Positions 54,004 to 60,572 of a stretch of 60,572 bases of DNA are shown here, one piece after another. The notes under the pieces are model-generated. The model was not told where the DNA came from. It was given only the letters and a program-made list of their open reading frames with translations, and made no database searches. The position numbers and the translations under genes are program-made. Source of the DNA: Candidatus Eisenbacteria bacterium (GTDB lineage Bacteria; Eisenbacteria; RBG-16-71-46); NCBI GenBank assembly GCA_013140805.1, contig JABFRW010000019.1, positions 1 to 60,572 of the forward strand. The letters are read 5' to 3'. Position 1 is the first letter of the stretch; every line of letters starts with the position of its first letter.

Positions 54004-56334
54004 TCAGGAGCTCGCGGTCAGGGAGTCCTCGAGCGCGTCGTCGCTCGGACCCTCGAGGTCCCCGACCGGCGCGAGCACCCGCAACGCCATGAGGGTCATG
54101 TCGTCGAGCGCCTCATGCCCGTTGAGATGGCGCCGGACGTCGCCGAGAACTCGCTCGGTGATTTCGCGCGCGCTCAATTCGGCCGGCAGGGAGCGCAACA
54201 AGTCGTAGAGCCGCTCCTCGCCGTACATGTCGTGGTCGGGACCGGCGGCCTCGGTGATGCCATCGGTGTAGAGCAGGAGCCGATCGCCGCTCTCGAGCAC
54301 CATCGTGCCCTCGTCGAAGCGCACGCCCTCGAGGATTCCCAACACCGTGCCGCCGCGCTCCAGCGTTTCGTGCTGGCCGCCCTGGCGCAGCAGCACCGGG
54401 TAGTTGTGCCCGGCATTCGAGAACGTGATGCGTGGCCCGTCGCACCGAATGCGGGCAACGAACAGCGTCGCGAACTGGTGGACCGAGCCGCCTCGATAGA
54501 CGAGCGAGTTCAGGTTGCGCAGAATCTCGGCGCACGAGTGAATCGAGGGCGCCTGGGTCCGCAGCGAGGCCTGGAGCATCGAGGACATGAGCGCCGCGGG
54601 AACGCCCTTCCCGGCGACGTCCGCGATCGTGACCACGAACTCGTGCTCCCCGACCTGCACCAGATCGTAGAGATCGCCGCCGACTTCCTTCGACGGAATC
54701 GAGGTCGCATGCACCTCGAAGCGCGGCAGGATCGGAAACTCGGACATCAAGAACGAATGCTGGATCTGCCGGGCGACGCGCATCTCTTCACCGAGCCGGG
54801 CGGCCTGCTCGCGATCGCGCACCAGCAGCGCGTTCTGCAGCGACACCGCCATCTGTCCGGCCAGGGTGCCGAGCAGGTGCACGTCTTCCGAAGTGAATCC
54901 GGTGCCGGTCTCCTTGGGCCCCAGCAGCAGAGCACCCAACAGCTCGCCGTGCGCGCGCAGCGGCACGATCAGGGCGATGCCCTGGGCGTTCACCAGCCAG
55001 TCGCGTTCCGAGTCCTCGAGCCCTTGAGCGCCGTCCGCCACGCGCAGGGTTTCCTCTTCCTCGGGAAGTGCTGCGAGCAGTACTCGCAGTCGCGTCAGAT
55101 CCGCGGCCTCCGGCGCGCGGCCGGTGGTCGAGCGGAACAGCACCTGATCGCGCGCGAACGCCGCCAGCGCGGCGCGCCGCAACACCAGCGCATCGCCGAT
55201 AGTGCTGACCGAACGGGTCAGCAGCGTCTCGATCTCGAGCGTGCCCAGCAGCTCACGTCCGAGCTGGCGCAGCACGTTGCGGTGATCGGCCGGGTCGCCG
55301 AGGAACAGTCGGTCGAGCAGTTCCTCGAGCCGCCCGAGGATCGGCTGGAACACGATCAGCGCGACGATCAGGAACACCGGCTCGAGCACCGCGGTCGGCA
55401 CGTGCACGAACGCCGTGAGCAAGCGCCGCGCCTGCGTCACGATGCCGAGATAGGCGCCGATCACCAGCGCGGTCGCGAGGCCGTAGAGAATTCCGCGTCG
55501 CGCCAGCAGCCGCACGTCGAGGAACTTGTAGCGCACGATCGCATAGGCGATCGAGCCGGCCCCGACCAGCAGCGCACCGGCGGTGAGCGAGGCGCTCATC
55601 AGAGGTGACAGCGAGAGTCGCGAGAGTCCCGGGATTACGGCGCTCATGACGTAGAGCGCCAGGCACAGCGACAGGCCGATCGTGATGACGCCGAGCTGTT
55701 CGCGCACCCGCGGCGTGCGCGACTTCTGCCAGCTGTTCACCAGCAGTCCGATCGCGGCCAGTCCGAAGCCCAGGTTGACGACCGAGAACAGTGACTGATG
55801 AACGACCAGGAACAGGTCCGCGAACAGCGCGAACAGTCCCGCGAACGCATTGAGCGCGCGCAGCGCGTTGGTGGTCGGCATCGCGAGATTCGGAGCGATG
55901 AGTCCGAGCGCCAACAGCACCACGAAGTGAACGATGTGCGGCAACAGCACCAGAAGTTCGAACGGCGGCCACAGCAGCCAGCGCCGCGCGAAGTTGGGGC
56001 GGCGCGTGAAGCGACGCTCATGCGGGTACAGGCACGCGAACAGGAACAGCGTGGGGAAGAAGAACTCCCACAAGTAGGCGAGGCTCTGGACCGGGTTCAT
56101 GGCGGCGAGCGGCATCGCTCCCGCTCCGGTGTCGGCCGCCACCGCCAGGGTGCGCGTGCCGAGGAAGCCGACGCCCGCCAGGAACGAACCGAACCCGGCG
56201 AAGAACAGCATCGACGACACCACGCGGTTGAGTCGCTGGCGAGGGTTCTCGCGCAGGATCAGCAGCCCGAGCAGGAACGCCAGCCCGCCGAGGCTCAGAT
56301 TCAGGGTCGCGAGCACGATCAGCGAGCGGTCCAT
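54004..56334 (-). CDS. Membrane GAF-SpoIIE (RsbU-like) phosphatase
   Basis: A 776-aa protein. It has about 9 membrane helices (residues 5-320), a helical linker, a GAF domain (about 355-520) and a SpoIIE/PP2C domain. The SpoIIE motifs are KEVGGDLYDLV, ADVAGKGVPAALMSSML and LLLYTDGITEAAGPD. It resembles the phosphatase at 44719-47202 but lacks the PDZ-like segment and has a different membrane part. The likely role is control of a partner-switching sigma pathway; no anti-sigma gene is near. It is divergent to the HD-GYP regulator. Confidence 0.87.
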   Translation of the reverse strand: MDRSLIVLATLNLSLGGLAFLLGLLILRENPRQRLNRVVSSMLFFAGFGSFLAGVGFLGTRTLAVAADTGAGAMPLAAMNPVQSLAYLWEFFFPTLFLFACLYPHERRFTRRPNFARRWLLWPPFELLVLLPHIVHFVVLLALGLIAPNLAMPTTNALRALNAFAGLFALFADLFLVVHQSLFSVVNLGFGLAAIGLLVNSWQKSRTPRVREQLGVITIGLSLCLALYVMSAVIPGLSRLSLSPLMSASLTAGALLVGAGSIAYAIVRYKFLDVRLLARRGILYGLATALVIGAYLGIVTQARRLLTAFVHVPTAVLEPVFLIVALIVFQPILGRLEELLDRLFLGDPADHRNVLRQLGRELLGTLEIETLLTRSVSTIGDALVLRRAALAAFARDQVLFRSTTGRAPEAADLTRLRVLLAALPEEEETLRVADGAQGLEDSERDWLVNAQGIALIVPLRAHGELLGALLLGPKETGTGFTSEDVHLLGTLAGQMAVSLQNALLVRDREQAARLGEEMRVARQIQHSFLMSEFPILPRFEVHATSIPSKEVGGDLYDLVQVGEHEFVVTIADVAGKGVPAALMSSMLQASLRTQAPSIHSCAEILRNLNSLVYRGGSVHQFATLFVARIRCDGPRITFSNAGHNYPVLLRQGGQHETLERGGTVLGILEGVRFDEGTMVLESGDRLLLYTDGITEAAGPDHDMYGEERLYDLLRSLPAELSAREITERVLGDVRRHLNGHEALDDMTLMALRVLAPVGDLEGPSDDALEDSLTASS

Positions 56335-56609
56335 CAGGCTCCCGGGTGAGAGTCGGGGCGCCGACCGGTTCCCGGTTCGGCGTGCCCGCGTCGTCGACGG
56401 CGCATGTTATGACGTGCGCGGTTCGCCCACCAGCGACGCACCGGCCGATGTGGCGGACCAGCCCCGGTTTCGGCGTGACCAGCGCGGCACCGGCTCGAAC
56501 TGGCGCCCCGAGGTTCAGCACCGCTTCGAACGCGCCGATACTCCCATGCGCGGGGGCCCGGCACGATGCCCCGACTCTTCCCGGGACTCCAGGACGGAGC
56601 CTTCACCTC

Positions 56610-57680
56610 ATGGCCGATCGCATTCTGGTGGTCGAGGACGACGAGCGGCAGTTGCGCGTGCTGCAACGCTTCCTCGAGCACGAAGGCTACGAGTTCCTCG
56701 CCGCGACCGATGGCACCCAGGCGCTGGAGCGTGTGGCCGAGGCGCGTCCGGACCTGGTGCTGCTCGACGTTCGGCTGCCGGGTGCGCTGGATGGCTTCGC
56801 CGTGTGCCGCCGGCTCAAGGAGAACGAAGCGACGGCGCTGATTCCCGTCACCTTCCTGACCAGTGTCGAAGAGGTCGAGACGCGACGCCAGGGCCTCGAA
56901 GCCGGCGCCGACGACTTCATGCAGAAACCGTTCGACGCGGGACTCCTGCGGGCGCGGCTCAAAGCGCAGCTTCGAATCAAGCGCCTCACCGACCAGCTCG
57001 AGCGCACCGAGACCGTGATCTTTTCGATGGCGCGCTGGGTCGAAGTGAAGGATCCCTACACCGAGGGCCATCTGCGACGCATCGCCGGCTACGGCGAGTC
57101 GATCGCCTCGGCGCTCGGACTTTCGGCCGCGGAACGGCGCATCGTCCGCTTCGCCGGAATCCTTCATGACATCGGCAAGATCGGGGTGCGCGAGTCGATC
57201 CTCGGCAAGCCGGGGCCACTGACCCCCGACGAGATGACCGAGCTGCAGCGACACGCCGAGTACGGCGCATCGATCATCCGCCCGATGCGATTCGCGCCCG
57301 AGGTCGGGCCGATCATTCTGGCTCACCACGAGCACTGGGATGGTCGCGGCTATCCGCAGGGCCTGAGCGGAGAGGCGATTCCGATCGGCGCGCGCATCAT
57401 TGCGGTCGTCGATGCCTGGGACGCGATGACGACCGACCGACCCTACCGTCGACAGCTCGATCGCGCCGAGGCGATCCGCCGGCTGCGCGCAGGCGCCGGG
57501 ACACAGTGGGACCCGCGCGTGGTGGAGATGCTGCTGGTCGAACTGGCGGCCGGCCGGCTCAACCCCGCCGACCTGCCGGAGTCGGACCTCACCGGTGTCG
57601 AAGAACTCGGAGCCGAGCGTGTGGGCTTCGTCGAATCGGGCGAGCGCGAGGACGAACCGGGCGGGCGTCACGCCGCCTGA
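56610..57680 (+). CDS. HD-GYP response regulator (cyclic-di-GMP phosphodiesterase type)
   Basis: A 356-aa protein: a receiver domain (phospho-acceptor D53 in LVLLDVRLPG, lysine in MQKPFDAG), then an HD-GYP domain. The latter shows GHLRRIAGYGESIA, GILHDIGKIGVRESIL, HAEYGASIIRP, LAHHEHWDGRGYPQGLSGEAIPIGARIIAVVDAWDAM and RP. All metal and GYP motif residues are present, so it should hydrolyse c-di-GMP when phosphorylated. The cognate kinase is not adjacent. The ATG at 56610 is fixed by the receiver start; GGAG is 13 nt away, a loose spacing. Confidence 0.9.
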   Translation: MADRILVVEDDERQLRVLQRFLEHEGYEFLAATDGTQALERVAEARPDLVLLDVRLPGALDGFAVCRRLKENEATALIPVTFLTSVEEVETRRQGLEAGADDFMQKPFDAGLLRARLKAQLRIKRLTDQLERTETVIFSMARWVEVKDPYTEGHLRRIAGYGESIASALGLSAAERRIVRFAGILHDIGKIGVRESILGKPGPLTPDEMTELQRHAEYGASIIRPMRFAPEVGPIILAHHEHWDGRGYPQGLSGEAIPIGARIIAVVDAWDAMTTDRPYRRQLDRAEAIRRLRAGAGTQWDPRVVEMLLVELAAGRLNPADLPESDLTGVEELGAERVGFVESGEREDEPGGRHAA

Positions 57681-57686
57681 GCACGC

Positions 57687-58430
57687 TCAGCGCAGTTCGA
57701 AACTCACCGAGACCACGGCCGTGATGTCCTTGAGCAGCGAGGACGTGTCGTTGATGCCGTAGTCAGAGATCTGAGTCGAGAATGCGGGGGTGATCTGGAA
57801 CACGCCCATCCGCGCACCGCGCAATCGCCCGATCCGTGCGCCCGCGTTTCGCGCCATCTCTTCGGCGCGCGAGCGCGCGTCGCGCGTCGCGTCCGCCAGC
57901 ATCTCGACCTTCATCTCGGGCAGCTTGGTGTAGAGGTACTCGGGCGGATAGGACTCGAGCTCGATACCCTGCTGGATCAACTCGGTGGCCTGGCGAGCGA
58001 GCATCGTGATGCCGTCGACGTCGGTCGAGCGCACCTCGACGGTCTGGCTGAGCCGATAGGCACTCACCGCACCCGTCTCCATGCCGTTCGCGAGGCGCGC
58101 GCGAAAGGTGACGGTCTGGATCGCGCCGATCGATAGCATCGAATCCGGCACGCCCTTGCCGTGCAAGTAGCTCCTCACCCGGGCGTTGGCGCTCGCCAGT
58201 TCCGCGTACGACTGCTGCAGGCTCGGGCTCTGCGCCGCGAACGACGCACGCCACGTCACCAGGTCCGAGCGGATCTGGCGCCGCGCCGAACCGGTCACGG
58301 TGATAGTCGAGCGCGCATTGGCGATCTGGAGCGCGGTGCCCGCGACGATCCACGCCGCGATCACGATCGCGAGGGCCATCAAGAGCGAGGGTAGCGCGCT
58401 GCCGCGTCTCAGGTCCGCATTCGCGTTCAT
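57687..58430 (-). CDS. SIMPL (DUF541) domain protein
   Basis: A 247-aa exported protein with one N-terminal helix ([19 protein letters not shown]). The SIMPL domain shows [38 protein letters not shown] near the start, [32 protein letters not shown] in the middle and [28 protein letters not shown] near the end. These proteins are periplasmic, of unclear role. The start at 58430 has GGGAGG 7 nt upstream and overlaps the queF stop by 4 nt. Confidence 0.85.
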   Translation of the reverse strand: MNANADLRRGSALPSLLMALAIVIAAWIVAGTALQIANARSTITVTGSARRQIRSDLVTWRASFAAQSPSLQQSYAELASANARVRSYLHGKGVPDSMLSIGAIQTVTFRARLANGMETGAVSAYRLSQTVEVRSTDVDGITMLARQATELIQQGIELESYPPEYLYTKLPEMKVEMLADATRDARSRAEEMARNAGARIGRLRGARMGVFQITPAFSTQISDYGINDTSSLLKDITAVVSVSFELR

Positions 58431-58882
58431 CGCCGGCCTCCCTTGCGTCTCGCGGGTGCACCCAATCGCGTCACCGCGAGTGCGACGCCGCGCCGAGCCG
58501 CACGCGGCTCGGCGGGCAATGCGTCGCGCGACGCATCGTAGCTTGCGACCGCGGTGCTCGAGATTCCCCCACGCACGTTGAAGCGTCCCACCACGGTCAT
58601 GCGACGCGGACGCGTGGCCCGCACCAGATCGTCGAGAATGCGATTGGTGACCGCCTCGAAGAAATGCCCCTCGTCGCGAAACGACCACAAGTAGAGCTTG
58701 AGCGACTTGAGTTCGACGCAGCGCCGATCGGGAACGTAGTGCACCGCGATGCAGCCGAAGTCGGGTTGACCGGTGACCGGACAGATGGCCGTGAACTCCG
58801 GACACTCATGACGAACCACGTAGTCGCGTTCGGGATTCGGATTCGGAAAGCTGTCGAGCTGCTTGCTGGGTCGGCTGGGCAT
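58427..58882 (-). CDS. queF: NADPH-dependent 7-cyano-7-deazaguanine reductase QueF
   Basis: A 151-aa type I QueF. It reduces preQ0 to preQ1 in queuosine synthesis. Catalytic residues are C34 and D41 in [13 protein letters not shown], followed by the NADPH/substrate motif [20 protein letters not shown]. The C-terminal 40 residues are arginine/alanine-rich and beyond the normal domain. The ATG at 58882 follows AAAGGA. It is coupled to the SIMPL gene and divergent to miaB, so two tRNA-modification genes share a promoter region. Confidence 0.93.
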   Translation of the reverse strand: MPSRPSKQLDSFPNPNPERDYVVRHECPEFTAICPVTGQPDFGCIAVHYVPDRRCVELKSLKLYLWSFRDEGHFFEAVTNRILDDLVRATRPRRMTVVGRFNVRGGISSTAVASYDASRDALPAEPRAARRGVALAVTRLGAPARRKGGRR

Positions 58883-58977
58883 GGGGTCCTTTCGCGCGGC
58901 GGCAGTGTGCGGAGCGCGCGCGCGCGCGGTCAAGCCGGTGGTCGGGGGTGCGCGGAGGTGCTACCGTTTCGGCCCTC

Positions 58978-60312
58978 ATGAAGCGCGTGTTCCTCGAAAC
59001 CTACGGCTGTCAGATGAACGTCGCCGACAGCGAAGTCATGGCGGGCGTGCTGGAGCGCGCGGGCATGACGCTGACCTCGACGCCCGACGACGCCGACGCG
59101 ATCCTGCTCAACACCTGCGCGATCCGCGAGCACGCGGAGCAGCGGGTGATTGGCCGCCTCGGCGAGTTCGCGCATATCAAGAAACGGCGCCCGGAAGTCG
59201 TTGTAGGCGTAGCGGGTTGCATGGCCCAACACCTGCGCGCGCGGCTGCTGGGAAAGTCGCGGGTCCTCGATCTGGTGGTGGGTCCTGACGGTTACCGCGA
59301 CCTGCCCAATCTGCTGCGGCGCGCGGCCGGAGAACCCACCGCACACGTGCGACTCGATCGAGACGAAACCTATGGCGACCTCGAGCCCAAGCGCGAGGCC
59401 GGAGTGCGAGCGTGGATCACGGCTCAGCGCGGCTGCGACAAGTTCTGCACCTACTGCGTGGTGCCCTTCACCCGCGGGCGCGAACGTTCGTTGCCGATGG
59501 AGGACCTGCTGCGGCAGGTGCGTACGGCGGTCGAACAGGGCTATCGAGAAGTCGTGTACCTCGGGCAGACCGTGAACTCGTATCACGACGGCACGCACGA
59601 CTTCGCCGATCTGCTGCGGGCCACCGACGCGGTCGAAGGACTGCTGCGCGTCCGCTACACCTCGCCTCATCCGAGCGACATGAGCGAGCGCGTGATCGCG
59701 GCCATGGCCGAGTGTCCGAAGGTCATGCCGCACGCCCACCTGCCGGTGCAGTCGGGCTCCGACACGATCCTGCGCGCCATGAATCGCACCTACACGCTCG
59801 ACGAGTATCGCGCGGTCGCTGCACGACTGCGCGAGGCGATTCCGAATCTTGCGGTCACCACCGACGTGATCGTCGGCTTTCCGGGCGAGACCGAGGACGA
59901 CTTCGAACGCACCTGCGACCTGATGCGCGAAATGCGATACGACAGTGCGTTCCTGTTCAAGTACTCGGCGCGGCCCGACACGCGCGCCTTTCAGTGGCCC
60001 GAGACCGTGAGCGAGGAACTCAAGAGCGAGCGGTTGAGCGGACTCATCGACCTTCAGCACTCGATCTCCGGAGCGATCAACGACGCGCTGATCGGACACG
60101 AGGTCGAGGTTCTGGTCGAGAGCAACGCGCGGCGCGATCCGTCCCAGCTCTACGGCAGGAGCGCGCAGTTCAAGACCGTGGTGTTCGGCGACGACGGCAG
60201 CGCGGTCGGATCGCTGAAGCGCGTGCGCATCCTGGGGGCCACCACGATGACTCTGATCGGCGAGTCGGTGTCGACGCCGCGGCGCGACCCCGAACTGGTG
60301 CAGCTGAGTTAG
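58978..60312 (+). CDS. miaB: tRNA-2-methylthio-N6-dimethylallyladenosine synthase MiaB
   Basis: A 444-aa radical-SAM methylthiotransferase. It adds a methylthio group to i6A37 of tRNA. The N-terminal UPF0004 cysteines are in YGCQMN, NTCAIRE and AGCMAQ. The radical-SAM cluster motif is RGCDKFCTYCVVPFTRGRERS. The TRAM domain lies in the last 70 residues. The NTCAIRE and CVVPFTRG motifs favour MiaB over MtaB or RimO. The ATG at 58978 is set by the conserved VFLETYGCQMN start; a GGAGG lies rather far upstream (20 nt). Confidence 0.93.
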   Translation: MKRVFLETYGCQMNVADSEVMAGVLERAGMTLTSTPDDADAILLNTCAIREHAEQRVIGRLGEFAHIKKRRPEVVVGVAGCMAQHLRARLLGKSRVLDLVVGPDGYRDLPNLLRRAAGEPTAHVRLDRDETYGDLEPKREAGVRAWITAQRGCDKFCTYCVVPFTRGRERSLPMEDLLRQVRTAVEQGYREVVYLGQTVNSYHDGTHDFADLLRATDAVEGLLRVRYTSPHPSDMSERVIAAMAECPKVMPHAHLPVQSGSDTILRAMNRTYTLDEYRAVAARLREAIPNLAVTTDVIVGFPGETEDDFERTCDLMREMRYDSAFLFKYSARPDTRAFQWPETVSEELKSERLSGLIDLQHSISGAINDALIGHEVEVLVESNARRDPSQLYGRSAQFKTVVFGDDGSAVGSLKRVRILGATTMTLIGESVSTPRRDPELVQLS

Positions 60313-60540
60313 CGCGACTCGGCGGCCCGCAGCGCCGCTCCGATCGCGCCCGCCCGTTCGCCGAGCGCTGCGCGCGCCAGTCGCAACGGGGCGCGATGGC
60401 TCGGCAACGCGTAGCATTCGAACGCGGCCCCGAGCGGCGTCATCAACGCCTCGCCCGCTTCCGAGAGGCCGCCCCCGATCAGCAGCACGTCCGGGTTGAG
60501 GATCGCGGTGACCGTCGCGAGCGTGGCGCCGAGGCGATCG
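60309..60540 (-). CDS. C-terminal part of a ROK-family protein (glucokinase-like)
   Basis: The minus strand encodes the end of a ROK protein: ADRLGATLATVTAILNPDVLLIGGG, then EAGEALMTPLGAAFE and a helical tail, with stop TAA at 60309-60311 overlapping the miaB stop. ROK proteins are sugar kinases or repressors; without the N-terminus the two cannot be told apart. The gene continues past the window, and sequence beyond about 60540 is suspect because of the palindrome. Confidence 0.8.
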
Positions 60541-60572
60541 GCGCCACGCTCGCGACGGTCACCGCGATCCTC
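60498..60572. repeat. Perfect terminal inverted repeat (33 bp arms, 9-nt loop)
   Basis: Positions 60498-60530 are the exact reverse complement of 60540-60572, with GAGGCGATC between. The left arm is the natural ROK coding sequence (ATVTAILNPD on the minus strand); the right arm reads as unrelated arginine-rich codons in that frame. This is what a snap-back at a contig end would look like. Confidence 0.9.

Noticed and set aside
53800-55608. A 602-aa plus-strand ORF opposite the phosphatase gene
   Set aside because: It is antisense to clear SpoIIE and GAF coding sequence and has low-complexity charged composition.

Overview
The window is a GC-rich, gene-dense bacterial chromosome segment with no rRNA, no tRNA I could confirm, no insertion sequence and no CRISPR array. 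Three secreted proteins end in a FlgD-like/T9SS-type C-terminal sorting domain (5022-5978, 9154-12726, 49006-50715). Together with SBBP and GEVED repeat proteins, SpoIIE-type phosphatases and hybrid two-component proteins, this suggests an uncultured member of the FCB superphylum, most like Candidatus Eisenbacteria. That placement is inference from protein style, not from a marker gene. The right end carries a perfect 33-bp snap-back palindrome, so the window probably ends at a contig end.

Layout. 1-5000: a PorV-like outer-membrane protein, a PH-like membrane protein, a MATE exporter, an SRPBCC protein, then two decayed gene fragments pointing at each other. 5000-13800: secreted FlgD-tailed proteins (one a four-repeat GEVED protein of about 1190 aa), an ankyrin protein, small membrane proteins and a cysteine-synthase-like enzyme. 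13800-17530: a leftward cluster of response regulator, histidine kinase and serine beta-lactamase-fold protein. 17690-25530: YceH, a BBE-type flavoprotein, a stretch of broken genes (20030-21989), a DUF4097 protein, a TPR lipoprotein and a class III aminotransferase.

25757-32067 is the most interesting region. Two tandem 23-codon ORFs with related sequences are each preceded by a Shine-Dalgarno site. They are followed by a HlyD-type adaptor, an ABC transporter with an intact C39 peptidase domain, and a second ABC transporter with an apparently dead C39-like domain. The three large genes overlap by 4 nt at each junction. This looks like a self-contained peptide export system, related in layout to NHLM-type microcin exporters, but with unusually short precursors and no visible modification enzyme.

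32064-41000: an AsmA-like protein, a SYLF protein, an EVE-like protein and a PA2778/PA2779-type group downstream of a hybrid histidine kinase and a sigma-54 response regulator, then two convergently truncated genes. 41100-57700: a small basic protein, a secreted protein, a K+ channel, an HDOD protein, two RsbU-like phosphatases, a DUF2723 membrane protein, a Kelch protein, a cold-shock protein, DUF2891 with a TMEM220-like protein, a sorbosone/glucose dehydrogenase-like lipoprotein and an HD-GYP response regulator. 57690-60572: a SIMPL protein, QueF, MiaB and the end of a ROK-family gene.

A recurring theme is deletion scars: at 4660-4720, 20030-20110, 21290 and 40430-40460, pieces of unrelated genes are joined directly. 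These are either real genome erosion or assembly joins.
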